This document shows, in pieces, positions 16,345 through 25,284 of a DNA stretch of 34,530 bases. The translations under genes and the position numbers were made by a program. The notes beneath the pieces were generated by a model. The model saw only the letters and a list, made by a program, of their open reading frames with translations. It ran no database searches and was not told where the DNA came from. The DNA is from Novosphingobium sp. Lineage in GTDB: Bacteria; Pseudomonadota; Alphaproteobacteria; Sphingomonadales; Sphingomonadaceae. How positions within the stretch are numbered: the stretch's first letter is position 1; every line of letters begins with the position of its first letter. The stretch spans positions 1 through 34,530 of the forward strand of contig JAUYQH010000081.1 of NCBI GenBank assembly GCA_030697365.1, given 5' to 3'.

Positions 16345-17136
16345 ATGCGCAGGCAAGGTCATCAGGGCAAGGCAGGAGGGCGGGCGCTGGGCGCTGTCGC
16401 CGCCAGTGCGCTCGCCTTGGGCCTGCTCGTCCATCCCGACGTCGGCAACGCATTTTCGAGCGGCTTCGATTCGCGCCCGGTCAGCTTGTCGGCGCGGGGC
16501 AGTATCGGCTCGTTCACTCCGGCCTCGGTCGATCCGCGGATGGCCGCGCGGGTCAATGTCAGGCGCTTGGCCAGCAGCCCGCTGTTCAAGTTCACCCCCG
16601 CCGCCAGCGATGGCCGCGCCAACCGCGCAGTGACCGTCGCAGTGCGCGTCGATAGCGAAACCGCCCGAGCCGTGTCGGTGCGCCAGGCGCTCGCCGCGGC
16701 GGCTGCATCACAGCCGGGGATCGCTGCGATCCGGCTCGCCCCCAGCGGATTCAACCTGGGCATTGCGCGCGGCTATGAAAGTTTTGCGCCTAAGCTGGCG
16801 CAGCCGATGATCGCGCCGGACCTCAAGAAGTTCGATATGCCCGATCTCGCCTCATTCGCAGCGGGCAAGGGCAATAACCGCGCGGCGAAGGGTGAAGCCC
16901 CGCGTTTCGCCCCGCGTGTCGCGCTCGACGAAACCGCCAAGCCCGGTCGCGCCCCGCGCACGCTCGAGGGCCAGGGCGATTACTCGGTCGATGTCGGCGG
17001 CAGCTATCGCGTCGCCCGCAACCTCGCGGTCACCGCCGGGGTGCGCTATTCGTCCGAGCGTGATCGCGTGGCGCCGCTGACTGACGCCACGCAAGACAGT
17101 CAGGCTGTCTACGTCGGAACCCAGTTCCGCTTCTGA
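16345..17136 (+). CDS. secreted protein of unknown function, possible outer-membrane C-terminus
   Basis: A 263-aa protein I do not recognise as a named family. A basic N-terminus is followed by a hydrophobic stretch (residues 16-30) and a likely cleavage near VGNAFS. The middle (residues 40-200) is Ala/Arg/Pro-rich, of low complexity and probably extended. The last 60 residues alternate as beta strands (DYSVDVGGSYRVARNLAVTA, YSSERDRV, QAVYVGTQFRF), and the protein ends in Phe, the usual signal of outer-membrane beta-barrel proteins. Sixty residues are too few for a full barrel, so it may insert as part of an oligomer or only resemble one. The ATG at 16345 follows GGTAAGG loosely. The downstream gene is 97 nt away and unrelated. 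Confidence 0.75.
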   Translation: MRRQGHQGKAGGRALGAVAASALALGLLVHPDVGNAFSSGFDSRPVSLSARGSIGSFTPASVDPRMAARVNVRRLASSPLFKFTPAASDGRANRAVTVAVRVDSETARAVSVRQALAAAAASQPGIAAIRLAPSGFNLGIARGYESFAPKLAQPMIAPDLKKFDMPDLASFAAGKGNNRAAKGEAPRFAPRVALDETAKPGRAPRTLEGQGDYSVDVGGSYRVARNLAVTAGVRYSSERDRVAPLTDATQDSQAVYVGTQFRF

Positions 17137-17233
17137 GCGCCGCGTCGCCGCGATTTCGGCGTCGTTCGGCTTGCTCCCTTCCCCCACATTCCCTAGCGTC
17201 ATCCCGGCATAACCGCACTTGGGAGAATGACTG

Positions 17234-17956
17234 ATGGGCCGTGTGGCAATCGTAACCGGGGGTACCCGAGGAATTGGCGAGGCGATCAGCACCGCGCTCA
17301 AGGACTATGGTTATACCGTCGTCGCCAACTATGCCGGCAACGAGTCCAAGGCCAAAGCGTTCACCGACGCGACCGGGATCCAGACCTACCGATGGGATGT
17401 CGGCGATCATCAGGCGTGCCTCGACGGCTGTGCCCAGGTCGAAGCGGAAGTCGGGCCGATCGACGTGGTGGTCAACAACGCCGGGGTCACCCGCGACGGC
17501 GTGCTCCACAAGATGAGCTACGACGACTGGAACGAGGTGATGCGGATCAACCTTGGCGGCTGCTTCAACATGGCCAAGGCGTGCTTCCCCGGTATGCGCG
17601 AGCGCAAGTGGGGGAGGATCGTCAACATCGGCTCGATCAACGGCCAGGCCGGGCAGTACGGTCAGGTCAACTACGCCGCGGCGAAAAGCGGCATCCACGG
17701 CTTCACCAAGGCGCTGGCGCAAGAAGGCGCCAAGTTCGGGGTGACGGTCAACGCCATCGCGCCCGGCTACATCGACACCGACATGGTCGCCGCGGTCCCC
17801 CCGCCGGTGCTCGAGAAGATCGTCGCCAAGATCCCCGTCGGGCGGCTTGGCCAGGCCAGCGAGATCGCCCGCGGGGTGCTGTTCTTCGCCAGCGAGGAGG
17901 GCGGATTCGCCACCGGCTCGACGCTGAGCATCAACGGCGGACAGCATATGTATTGA
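17234..17956 (+). CDS. phbB: acetoacetyl-CoA reductase
   Basis: A 240-aa short-chain dehydrogenase of the PhaB/PhbB type. It reduces acetoacetyl-CoA to (R)-3-hydroxybutyryl-CoA with NADPH for polyhydroxybutyrate synthesis. The cofactor motif is TGGTRGIG (residues 8-15), NNAG is at 81-84, and the catalytic Ser134-Tyr147-Lys151 set lies in NIGSINGQAGQYGQVNYAAA followed by Lys. The SINGQ-QGQ-type active-site loop and the C-terminal STLSINGGQHMY separate it from FabG. The ATG at 17234 follows GGGAGA with 8 nt spacing. No phbA or phbC lies beside it in the window, so the pathway genes are dispersed. Confidence 0.92.
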   Translation: MGRVAIVTGGTRGIGEAISTALKDYGYTVVANYAGNESKAKAFTDATGIQTYRWDVGDHQACLDGCAQVEAEVGPIDVVVNNAGVTRDGVLHKMSYDDWNEVMRINLGGCFNMAKACFPGMRERKWGRIVNIGSINGQAGQYGQVNYAAAKSGIHGFTKALAQEGAKFGVTVNAIAPGYIDTDMVAAVPPPVLEKIVAKIPVGRLGQASEIARGVLFFASEEGGFATGSTLSINGGQHMY

Positions 17957-18087
17957 CGGGGCGAATGCTCGCGCCTGGAAGAATGCCCTGGTGTCCTGCC
18001 TCTCGCGCATGGCCCGGCAAAGGTGCATGGCGATGGACTTCAAGACGGGCGTGGCGTAGTCTCCGAGGTTCATTCAAGGAGGATGAG

Positions 18088-18489
18088 ATGCGCCAACTTC
18101 TCGTCGTCGCGGCAGCGAGCGCCGGACTCATGGGATCGGTTTCGTGGGGGCAAGCCCCGCCCACCGCCACCCCCGCCGCAGCGGGCATCCAATGCACCAG
18201 GTTGAATGCCAATGGTACCGCTTCCCCTGCGGCGGTCCTGACGGTCAATGTCAACGGTCAGGATGTGGGCACTTTCGACAGCGGTATTTATTCCGATCTT
18301 GAAGATTTCATGACCCCGGGGACAAACACGATCAAGCTGACGTTTTCCGGACCGGGCGACCGGATGGTGAATGGCGAGTTGCGCTGCCTGCGACCGGGCC
18401 AAACCAGCTCGCGGAATACTATATTGACGCTAACGCCAACCGCCAATCGCCTGACCGCGCAGACTCAGGTCAACCTCCAGCCTCGCTAA
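18088..18489 (+). CDS. small secreted protein, unknown function
   Basis: A 133-aa protein with a signal peptide (residues 1 to about 22, cleavage near SWGQA) preceded by a strong AAGGAGG ribosome-binding site 5 nt from the ATG, which settles the start. The mature part contains a predicted all-beta domain: VLTVNVNGQDVGTFDSGIYS, FMTPGTNTIKLTFSG and GELRCLRPG. Two cysteines (IQCTRL and LRCLRP) could form a disulfide bond. It resembles small periplasmic beta-sandwich proteins, but I cannot name a family. It lies 131 nt after phbB and 127 nt before a ribbon-helix-helix gene, so it is probably transcribed alone. Confidence 0.75.
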   Translation: MRQLLVVAAASAGLMGSVSWGQAPPTATPAAAGIQCTRLNANGTASPAAVLTVNVNGQDVGTFDSGIYSDLEDFMTPGTNTIKLTFSGPGDRMVNGELRCLRPGQTSSRNTILTLTPTANRLTAQTQVNLQPR

Positions 18490-18568
18490 GGGTGGATCCT
18501 TTTCATCAAGTGACCCGCGATCAGGCATTGCTGGGGCCACTCGGGTCCGCCGAATCCGTCTGACGTCA

Positions 18569-18593
18569 GGCGGCGGCTTTGCCGTCGCCGTTT
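18569..18593 (+). terminator. possible terminator hairpin after the small secreted protein
   Basis: GGCGGCGGC (18569-18577), loop TTT, and GCCGTCGCC (18581-18589) form a 9-bp stem with one G-U pair, followed by GTTTCT. The T tract is short, so termination would be weak. A perfect palindrome, CTGACGTCAG, lies immediately before it at 18560-18569. Confidence 0.35.
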
Positions 18594-18616
18594 CTCGCGG
18601 TAGGCTGACGCCGCTC

Positions 18617-18865
18617 ATGACCACCCCCTACCACCCCCCGCGCAAGCACTCGGTCGAGATCGCCGGGCACAAGACCTCGATCAGCCTCGAACCGCTGTTC
18701 TGGGAAATCCTGCGCGCGGCGGCGGCGCGCGAGGGGGTGCCGGTCAATGCCCTCGTCGCGCGGATCGACGCCGAGCGGATCGCCAGCCCGACCCCGCCGG
18801 GCCTCGCCAGCGCGATCCGGCTGTGGCTGGTCGGCTGGCTCGCCTCACGGATGCAACAGGCTTAA
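18617..18865 (+). CDS. ribbon-helix-helix domain protein
   Basis: An 82-aa protein of the short alphaproteobacterial RHH family. RKHSVEIAGHKTSISLEPLF (residues 9-28) forms the beta strand and first helix, and FWEILRAAAAREGVPVNALV (28-47) continues the ribbon-helix-helix core. Such proteins may bind DNA as dimers, but the targets of this group are not known. The ATG at 18617 leaves a family-sized protein. Its 3' end overlaps the convergent chromate-transporter gene by 21 bp, so the two genes end inside each other. Confidence 0.85.
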   Translation: MTTPYHPPRKHSVEIAGHKTSISLEPLFWEILRAAAAREGVPVNALVARIDAERIASPTPPGLASAIRLWLVGWLASRMQQA

Positions 18866-20152
18866 CCCCAATCCCGCCAGGGCCGCCAAGCCAAGCGTGA
18901 GCAGCACCCCGCAATTGAAGCGGAACAACAGCAGCGCCGCGCCCATCGCGATCAACCCCGCGCGCCAGTCGAAGCTGGCCCACTCGGGGAGCCCCGACGG
19001 CAGCACCCGCGCGAACAGCACGTGCAGCGCGAACCACAGCGCGAGGTTGGCGATCACGCCGACGACTGCCGCGGTGATCGCCGCCAGCGCGGCCTGGAGC
19101 CGCGGGATCCGCTCGAGCCGGTCCATCCACGGTGCGCAGGCGAATATCCACAGGAAGCACGGCGCAAACGTCACCCAGGTGGTCAGCCCCGCGCCGAGCA
19201 CGCCGGCGACCAGCGGGGTGAACGGCGCCGGATCGCGGAACGCGGCGAGGAACCCGACGAACTGGGTGACCATGATCAGCGGCCCGGGGGTCGATTCGGC
19301 GAGGCCCAGCCCGTCGGCCATCTCGCCCACGCTCAGCCAGTTCATGGTCTCGACCGCCTGCTGCGCCATGTAGGCGAGCACCGCATAAGCCCCGCCGAAG
19401 GTGACCACCGCGAGCTTGGAAAAGAACGCGCCGATGTCCCACAGCACGTGGCCGGTGCCGAGCGTGAACGCCACCAGCGCCATCGGCGCGGCCCAGATCG
19501 CCAGCCACACCGCGACGGTGGCGATGGTCGCCCGCGCGACTCGCCCCCGCGGGGTGGGCGCGGCGTCGGGCGGGGGCGGCTTGAGCTTGCCCAGCCATTC
19601 GGGACGCCAGGTGTGAACCACCGCCCCGATTGCCGCGGCGACTAGGATCACCAGCGGAAACGGCGCATCGAGCAGGCTCAGCGCGGCGAACGCGAGCATC
19701 GCCAGGACCAGCTTGAAGCGTGTCCCCAGCGCCCGCCCGCCGACGCGGATCAGCGCCTGCGCGACGATCGCCAGCACCGCCGCCTTGATCCCGAGGAACA
19801 GCGCCGCGAACCACCCCAGCCCGGCCGCGGCGACGTAGAACAGCGACAGAGCGAGCATCACCGCCGCGCCGGGGATCACGAACAGCATCCCCGCCGCCAG
19901 CCCGCCGCGCACCCCGTGCAGCCGCCAGCCGATCCACGTCGCCAGCTGCTGCGCCTCGGGACCGGGCAGCAGGTGGCACAAGTTGAGCGCGCGCAGGAAC
20001 GCCCCCTCCTCGACCCACCCCCGCTCGTCGACGATCTCGCGATGCATCAGCGCGATCTGCCCGGCGGGCCCGCCGAAGCTGAGCAAGCCGACGCGGGTGA
20101 ACACGCGGAGAAGCGCGGGGTAGGTGGGTATGACGGGCGCTGGGGCGATCAA
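18845..20152 (-). CDS. chrA: chromate transporter (CHR/ChrA family), two-domain form
   Basis: A 435-aa inner-membrane protein with about twelve hydrophobic segments in two homologous CHR halves. The first half carries [17 protein letters not shown] (about residues 25-41) and the conserved [15 protein letters not shown]; the second carries [18 protein letters not shown] and [19 protein letters not shown]. Characterised members export chromate, probably with another ion, but many homologues are untested and the true substrate here is unknown. The start is the TTG at 20150-20152, which overlaps the murA stop (TTGA), so translation is probably coupled. No chrB or other metal-resistance gene is beside it. 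Confidence 0.9.
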   Translation of the reverse strand: MIAPAPVIPTYPALLRVFTRVGLLSFGGPAGQIALMHREIVDERGWVEEGAFLRALNLCHLLPGPEAQQLATWIGWRLHGVRGGLAAGMLFVIPGAAVMLALSLFYVAAAGLGWFAALFLGIKAAVLAIVAQALIRVGGRALGTRFKLVLAMLAFAALSLLDAPFPLVILVAAAIGAVVHTWRPEWLGKLKPPPPDAAPTPRGRVARATIATVAVWLAIWAAPMALVAFTLGTGHVLWDIGAFFSKLAVVTFGGAYAVLAYMAQQAVETMNWLSVGEMADGLGLAESTPGPLIMVTQFVGFLAAFRDPAPFTPLVAGVLGAGLTTWVTFAPCFLWIFACAPWMDRLERIPRLQAALAAITAAVVGVIANLALWFALHVLFARVLPSGLPEWASFDWRAGLIAMGAALLLFRFNCGVLLTLGLAALAGLGLSLLHP

Positions 20153-21432
20153 TCCCCCCCCACCCGCTCGACCTCCGCGCCCAGCAGCGCCAGCTTCTCC
20201 TCAAGCCGCTCATACCCGCGGTCGAGGTGGTACAGGCGGTGGACCTGGGTTTCGCCCTCGGCCGCCAGCCCGGCGATCACCAGGCTCATCGAGGCGCGCA
20301 AGTCGGTGGCCATGACTTCGGCGCCGTGCATCCGCGCCACGCCGTGGACGATCGCGGTGCGCCCGCTCGTCTCGATCTGCGCGCCCATCCGGTTGAGTTC
20401 GGGAACGTGCATGTAGCGGTTCTCGAAGATCGTCTCGTTGAGCACGCTGGTCCCCTCCGCCCGGCACAGCAGCGCCATCAGCTGCGCCTGCATGTCGGTG
20501 GCGAAACCGGGATAGGGGGCGGTCGAGAGGTTGACCGCCTTGAGCGGACCGTCGGCGGCGACGTGCAGCCCGCCCTTGACCGGCTCGACGTGGACCCCGG
20601 CGCTGCGCAGCGCGTGGCTGGTCGCGCTCATCTCTTCGGGCCGCGCCCCGGCGAGCGTTACCTCGCCTCCGGTGATTACCGCGGCGCAGGCATAGCTGCC
20701 CGCCTCGATCCGATCGGGCATCACGCGATAGGTCGCGCCGTGGAGCCGCTTGACCCCGTGGATCGTGAGGTCGGACTGGCCGATCCCCTCGATCTCGGCG
20801 CCCATCGCGACGAGCAGGTTGCACAAGTCGACGATCTCGGGCTCGCGCGCGGCGTTGCGCAGGCGGGTGGTGCCGCTGGCGGTTGCCGCAGCCATCAGCG
20901 CGTTTTCGGTCGCGCCGACCGAGACCACGGGGAAGTCGAACTCGCCGCCCGGCAGCCCGCCGTCGGGGGCGATCGCGCGGACATAGCCCGCGGCCAACTC
21001 GATCTGCGCGCCCATCGCCTCGAGCACCTTGAGGTGGAGATCGATCGGGCGGTTGCCGATCGCGCAGCCGCCGGGCAGCGAGACCGTCGCCTCGCCCATG
21101 CGCGCCAGCATCGGAGCCAGCACGAGGATCGAGGCGCGCATCTTGCGGACCAGCTCGTAGGGTGCGGTGCTGCTGGTGATCCGCGTCGCCTCCAGCGTCA
21201 TCACCCGGCCGAAGTCCTCGGGCCGCGACCCGGCGATCGTGGTCGAGACGCCGAACTGGTTCATCAGGTGCTGGAACCCGTCGATATCGGCCAGCCGCGG
21301 CAGGTTGCGCAGCGTCAGCGGTTCATCGGTGAGCAGCGCGCAGGGGATCAGCGTAAGCGCCGAATTCTTCGCCCCCGATACCGGTATCGTACCCGTCAGG
21401 CGCTTGCCGCCGTGGATGATGATCTTGTCCAT
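20149..21432 (-). CDS. murA: UDP-N-acetylglucosamine 1-carboxyvinyltransferase
   Basis: A 427-aa enolpyruvyl transferase for the first committed step of peptidoglycan synthesis: phosphoenolpyruvate plus UDP-GlcNAc gives enolpyruvyl-UDP-GlcNAc. It opens with [20 protein letters not shown], then AKNSAL. The fosfomycin-sensitive catalytic cysteine is Cys123 in [15 protein letters not shown], and [14 protein letters not shown] is the usual late substrate loop. It acts in the cytoplasm. Length is typical. It is divergent from galU with a 76-nt gap and is followed by the chromate-transporter gene, which overlaps its stop. Confidence 0.97.
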   Translation of the reverse strand: MDKIIIHGGKRLTGTIPVSGAKNSALTLIPCALLTDEPLTLRNLPRLADIDGFQHLMNQFGVSTTIAGSRPEDFGRVMTLEATRITSSTAPYELVRKMRASILVLAPMLARMGEATVSLPGGCAIGNRPIDLHLKVLEAMGAQIELAAGYVRAIAPDGGLPGGEFDFPVVSVGATENALMAAATASGTTRLRNAAREPEIVDLCNLLVAMGAEIEGIGQSDLTIHGVKRLHGATYRVMPDRIEAGSYACAAVITGGEVTLAGARPEEMSATSHALRSAGVHVEPVKGGLHVAADGPLKAVNLSTAPYPGFATDMQAQLMALLCRAEGTSVLNETIFENRYMHVPELNRMGAQIETSGRTAIVHGVARMHGAEVMATDLRASMSLVIAGLAAEGETQVHRLYHLDRGYERLEEKLALLGAEVERVGGD

Positions 21433-21508
21433 CAGCGGCGTTTAGCGGGATTCGGGTGGCGGACAAGCGCCGGTTGACCGGGGCGGACGAGCCGCTACCA
21501 AGCAGGCC

Positions 21509-22402
21509 ATGAGTGGCCGCAAACCGATCCGCAAAGCGGTGTTTCCCGTCGCCGGGCTCGGCACCCGCTTCCTCCCCGCGACCAAGGCCATTCCCAAGGA
21601 AATGCTGCCGATCATCGACCGGCCGCTGATCCAGTACGCGGTGGACGAAGCGCGCGAGGCTGGGATCGAGCAGATGATCTTCGTCACCGGGCGCGGCAAG
21701 ACCGCGTTGATCGATCATTTCGACGTTGCGTTCGAACTCGAGGTCACCTTGCGCGAGCGAGCGAAGGACATGGCGGCGCTCGAGCCGACCCGTATCCAGC
21801 CGGGCAACCTCGCCACCGTCCGCCAGCAGGTGCCGCTGGGCCTCGGTCACGCGATCTGGTGCGCGCGCGGGATCGTCGGCGACGAGCCGTTCGCGATCCT
21901 TCTCCCCGACGAACTGATGATCGCCAATGCGGACGGTGGCCCGGGGTGCATGAAACAGATGGTCGAGGCTTACGACGAGGTCGGCGGCAACCTCATCAGC
22001 GTGCTCGCGGTCCCGCGTGAGGAAGTCTCGAGTTATGGCGTAATCACCCCGGGGACGAGCCGCGGCGCGCTCACCGAAGTGCGGGGGCTGGTCGAAAAAC
22101 CCAAGGTCGAGGAGGCGCCGTCCAACCTCATCGTCTCGGGCCGCTACATCCTCCAGCCCGAAGTCATGCGCACGCTCGAAGGGCAGGAAAAGGGTGCGGG
22201 GGGCGAAATCCAGCTGACCGACGCGATGGCGCGGATGATCGGAGCCCAGCCGTTCCATGCCGTGACCTTTGCGGGCAAACGCTATGACTGCGGCAGCAAG
22301 GCCGGGTTCGTCGAGGCCACGCTCGCAGTGGCGCTCGAACGCGAGGATTTGCGCGACGAGGTTCGGGCGATTGCGCAAAGATTGCTCGGCCTGACGACTT
22401 GA
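21509..22402 (+). CDS. galU: UTP-glucose-1-phosphate uridylyltransferase
   Basis: A 297-aa nucleotidyltransferase forming UDP-glucose from UTP and glucose-1-phosphate for envelope polysaccharides and related sugars. The nucleotide-binding signature is FPVAGLGTRFLPATKAIPKE (residues 12-31), followed by DRPLIQYAVDEA. ILLPDELM supplies the metal-binding aspartate, and LVEKP lies about residue 193. Length is that of bacterial GalU. The ATG has only a weak AGG upstream, and the transcript leader may be very short. The SLC13-type gene overlaps its stop codon. Confidence 0.96.
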   Translation: MSGRKPIRKAVFPVAGLGTRFLPATKAIPKEMLPIIDRPLIQYAVDEAREAGIEQMIFVTGRGKTALIDHFDVAFELEVTLRERAKDMAALEPTRIQPGNLATVRQQVPLGLGHAIWCARGIVGDEPFAILLPDELMIANADGGPGCMKQMVEAYDEVGGNLISVLAVPREEVSSYGVITPGTSRGALTEVRGLVEKPKVEEAPSNLIVSGRYILQPEVMRTLEGQEKGAGGEIQLTDAMARMIGAQPFHAVTFAGKRYDCGSKAGFVEATLAVALEREDLRDEVRAIAQRLLGLTT

Positions 22403-23718
22403 TCGCGATCATCCTGACTGCCGAACAGGCAATCACTCTCGCGGTGCTCGTCGCCGTGGTCGGAGCGCTGATCCTCGACCGGTTCCGCGCCGACGTGATC
22501 GCGCTGACCGGCGCGGCGGTGCTGCTGATGACCGGAGCGGTAAAGCCGATTCAGGTCCAGGCCGCTTTCGCCAGTCCGGCGATCATCGCCCTCGCCTCGC
22601 TGTTCGTGATTGCCTACGCGATGGAGCGTTCGGGCCTGCTCGATCAGGCGATCCGCGGCGGAGTGTGGCTGGCCCGGCGGACCGGAGCGATCGGCATCTG
22701 GGTGGTCATGACGTTTTGCGGCGCTGCGTCCGCCTTTCTCAACAACTCGCCGATCGTCGTGCTCGCCGCGCCGGTCATCCGCGATGTGTCCGAGAACGTG
22801 GGACTCGACCCGCGGCGATTCCTGATGCCGCTGTCGTACCTCACCATCATGGGGGGATCGTGTACCCTGATCGGCACATCGACCAACCTTCTGGTCAATG
22901 ACATGGCCAACGCCAGCGGCGAGCCGGGGTTCGCGATGTTCGAGATTACCCCGGTGGGGGTCGCGGTCGCTCTGGCAGGCGCCGTCTACCTGCTGTTCTT
23001 TGCCGGGCGGCTGGTCCGCACCGGCGAGCCGCAGGACCCAAACGCCGCATCGTCCGTGCAACTTGCGCCCGATCATTCGAGTTCGCTCGGCGATGCCGCC
23101 GTATTCGCTCCGGTCATGGTCTTCCAGCCGTTGCGGGCGTTGGCTTCGTTCGGGGTATTCGTCGCGGCGATCACCGCGGCTGCGATGGGGGTGGCGCCGA
23201 TCGCCGCAACCGCGTTCGCCGGGGCGGTGCTGCTGATCCTGCTGCGGGTCATAGACGCCGACGACGCCTACCGCGGCTTGCGCCCCGAAATCCTGATGCT
23301 GATCGCGGGCATGGTGGTGATCGGACTGGCCATGGAACAGACCGGGCTGGCCAATGCCGCGACTGAGCGGCTGGTCGATGGAATCGGCCCGCTCGGCCCG
23401 CTGTTCGCGCTGATCGTGTTCTATGGCGCAACGCTGCTCCTCACCGAACTGCTGTCCAACGCGACCGTGGCGGTGCTGCTGACCCCGGTTGCGGTGGCGC
23501 TCGCCGAAGGGCTGGCGGTCAGCCCCAAGCCGTTCATCGCGGCGGTGATGATGGCGGCGAGCGCGGCGTTCGCCACGCCCTTCGGCTATCAGACCAACGC
23601 GCTGGTCTATCAACTCGGCGGCTACAACTACATGGATTTCGTGCGCGTCGGGCTGCCGCTGAACTTGATCACCTGGGTGGTGGCCTGCGCGGTCATCCCG
23701 ATCGTCTTCCCGTTCTAG
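22399..23718 (+). CDS. SLC13-family anion permease without RCK domains
   Basis: A 439-aa membrane protein with about eleven hydrophobic segments. The two repeat halves carry the conserved substrate/Na+ hairpins FLNNSPIVVLAAPVI and ELLSNATVAVLLTPVAVALA, characteristic of the divalent anion:sodium symporter / ArsB-like superfamily. Many bacterial relatives of this type are near 590 residues because two TrkA-C (RCK) domains lie between the halves; here only a linker of about 40 residues is present. The substrate could be sulfate, a dicarboxylate or another anion. The start is taken as the TTG at 22399, overlapping the galU stop as TTGA; no ATG occurs before residue 75. Confidence 0.87.
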   Translation: MIAIILTAEQAITLAVLVAVVGALILDRFRADVIALTGAAVLLMTGAVKPIQVQAAFASPAIIALASLFVIAYAMERSGLLDQAIRGGVWLARRTGAIGIWVVMTFCGAASAFLNNSPIVVLAAPVIRDVSENVGLDPRRFLMPLSYLTIMGGSCTLIGTSTNLLVNDMANASGEPGFAMFEITPVGVAVALAGAVYLLFFAGRLVRTGEPQDPNAASSVQLAPDHSSSLGDAAVFAPVMVFQPLRALASFGVFVAAITAAAMGVAPIAATAFAGAVLLILLRVIDADDAYRGLRPEILMLIAGMVVIGLAMEQTGLANAATERLVDGIGPLGPLFALIVFYGATLLLTELLSNATVAVLLTPVAVALAEGLAVSPKPFIAAVMMAASAAFATPFGYQTNALVYQLGGYNYMDFVRVGLPLNLITWVVACAVIPIVFPF

Positions 23719-23721
23719 CGC

Positions 23722-23751
23722 CTCGATCCGCAGCGGCAGCGTCTTCGGCCC
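23722..23751 (-). pseudogene. remnant of a cytochrome P450 3' end
   Basis: Read on the minus strand this gives GPKTLPLRIEA, matching GLKTLPLRIT at the end of the neighbouring P450. The 21 nt for KTLPLRI match the intact gene's codons (23974-23994) at 19 positions, and both differences are silent. Only this tip remains; it abuts the end of the permease gene. It suggests a second P450 gene lost by deletion, or a recombination scar. Confidence 0.45.
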
Positions 23752-23864
23752 ACTGCATGGAACGCAACCAAGGAACAATTTTCCTACATGGGCTGCAACC
23801 GTTAAGCCGGTCGTATGCCGCCATGCGTGCTCGTTTTGCCCAGCACCGCCCCGGTCACCGGGAT

Positions 23865-23890
23865 CCCCCATGCGAAGGGAGATTTTTTAA
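23865..23890 (+). terminator. weak terminator candidate after the permease gene
   Basis: A short stem (TCCCC/GGGA region, loop containing CATGCGAA) is followed by GATTTTTTAA. The stem is only four to five pairs, so this is tentative. A 6-bp palindrome, CCCGGT-C-ACCGGG, precedes it at 23850-23862. Confidence 0.3.
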
Positions 23891-23900
23891 GGCCAGTACC

Positions 23901-23918
23901 GTGGTCCAAGTGGTCCAA
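23901..23918. repeat. 9-bp tandem repeat, two copies
   Basis: GTGGTCCAA occurs twice in a row, at 23901-23909 and 23910-23918, in the 243-nt gap between the permease and P450 genes. It is outside any coding frame I can support. Confidence 0.7.
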
Positions 23919-23961
23919 GGTTCATCGGGACAGCGGCCAACCTGAACCAAGGGTTCGCGAA

Positions 23962-25284
23962 TCAGGCCGGGGTGATTCGCAACGGCAGCGTCTTGAGCCC
24001 GCCGACGAAAGTCGAACTCGCGCGCTTCGCCTCGCCCGCAGGCTCCACGCTCTCCAGCCGATCCAGCAGCGCCTCGAACAGGATCCGCATTTCGAGGCGG
24101 GCGAGGTGAAGGCCGAGGCACTGATGGGCTCCGGCGCCGAACGCGAGGTGGCGGTTCGGACTTCTGGCCGCGTCAAACCGGCGCGGATCGTCGAACACCG
24201 CGGGATCGTGATTGGCCGCGACATAGTTGATCATCAGCCAGTCGCCGGCCTTGATCGGAACCCCGGCGATCTCGGTGTCGTGCGCGCTCATCCGCATGAA
24301 GTGCTGGACCGGGGTGGTCCAGCGGATCGCTTCCTCGACGATCCCGGGGAGCAGACTGCGGTCGGCCTTGACCCGCGCGAACTGCGCCGAATCGCGCGAC
24401 AGCGCGAGCATCGCCCCCGCGGTCGAGGCCGAGGTGGTGTCGTGCCCCGCCGCGGCGAGGATGATGTAGTAACCCGCCAGATCGCGCGGGTTGAGCGGTT
24501 CGCCGTCGAGCGCGGCGTTGGCGAGCAGGCTGGCGACGTCCTCGGTGGGGTGTTCGCGCTTGGATTGCGCCAGCCCGTCGAAATAGCGCTCGAAATCCTG
24601 AACAGCGCCGACCACGATCTGGAGCAGCTGCTCGGGCGGAAGATTGGCGACCCCCGACTTGTTGAGATCCTCGTCCTGGCCGCCGAACATCTGCTGGGTC
24701 AGGAACAGCATCCGTGGCTCATCCGCCTCGGGCACGCCGAGGATCTGCATCACCACGTGGAGCGGGTAGGGGGCGGAGACCTCCTTGACGAAATCTACGA
24801 CCTTTGTTTCCCCCGGCCCACCCTCGCCAGCCGCAACCAGGCGGTCCACGGTCTGGTGCGCCAGTTCGCGGATCTCGGCTTCGATCTTCGCCAGGTTCTT
24901 GGGCATGAACCAGTCCTGGGTCAGGCGGCGCAACTTGGGATGGATCGGGGCGTCGAGCGAAACCAGCGAGCTGACCAGGTTGGGGCTGCCCCCGGTGACC
25001 GCGCGGGCCAGCGCTTCGCCCGCCCTGCTGGTCAGCACCGTCGGGCGCGGGGCGTTGAGGAAGCCCGCGTTGTCCTTGGAGATGCGCATCACGTCATCGT
25101 AGCGAGTGACCAGCCAGAACGGCTCGAAGCTGTCGTCGCCGGCTTCGATCCGCAGAACCGGGGTTTCGGCGCGGATCGTATCGAACAAGTCGAGCAATGG
25201 ATCCCACGCCGCATAGGATTTGGGATCGATCACTGCGATCGCGACTTCGGGTGAGGCGACGGGTGCGGCGAGCGTGGCCATCAT
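23962..25284 (-). CDS. cytochrome P450
   Basis: A 440-aa soluble bacterial cytochrome P450. The I-helix oxygen-activation motif is AAAGHDTTSAS, the K-helix ExxR is EEAIRW, and the heme-binding loop FGAGAHQCLGLHLARLEM has the thiolate ligand Cys389. The heme loop and general length recall CYP108-like and steroid or terpene hydroxylases, but the substrate cannot be assigned. The first ATG at 25282-25284 overlaps the acyl-CoA synthetase stop (ATGA); a second ATG follows directly. The coupled synthetase suggests that hydroxylation and CoA activation act on one hydrophobic compound. No ferredoxin or ferredoxin reductase gene is nearby, so electrons come from elsewhere. The reading frame stays open beyond the start into the synthetase gene, but that extension is shadow. 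Confidence 0.93.
   Translation of the reverse strand: MMATLAAPVASPEVAIAVIDPKSYAAWDPLLDLFDTIRAETPVLRIEAGDDSFEPFWLVTRYDDVMRISKDNAGFLNAPRPTVLTSRAGEALARAVTGGSPNLVSSLVSLDAPIHPKLRRLTQDWFMPKNLAKIEAEIRELAHQTVDRLVAAGEGGPGETKVVDFVKEVSAPYPLHVVMQILGVPEADEPRMLFLTQQMFGGQDEDLNKSGVANLPPEQLLQIVVGAVQDFERYFDGLAQSKREHPTEDVASLLANAALDGEPLNPRDLAGYYIILAAAGHDTTSASTAGAMLALSRDSAQFARVKADRSLLPGIVEEAIRWTTPVQHFMRMSAHDTEIAGVPIKAGDWLMINYVAANHDPAVFDDPRRFDAARSPNRHLAFGAGAHQCLGLHLARLEMRILFEALLDRLESVEPAGEAKRASSTFVGGLKTLPLRITPA

Noticed and set aside
21474..21501. TTGACC...TACCAA promoter before galU
   Set aside because: The -35 box is good but the -10 match is poor and would place the transcript start almost on the ATG; not strong enough to list.
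22282..23871. 529-aa minus-strand frame across galU and the permease
   Set aside because: Highly charged, repeat-poor antisense shadow; only a short segment (KTLPLRI) resembles a real protein, and it is treated as a P450 remnant.
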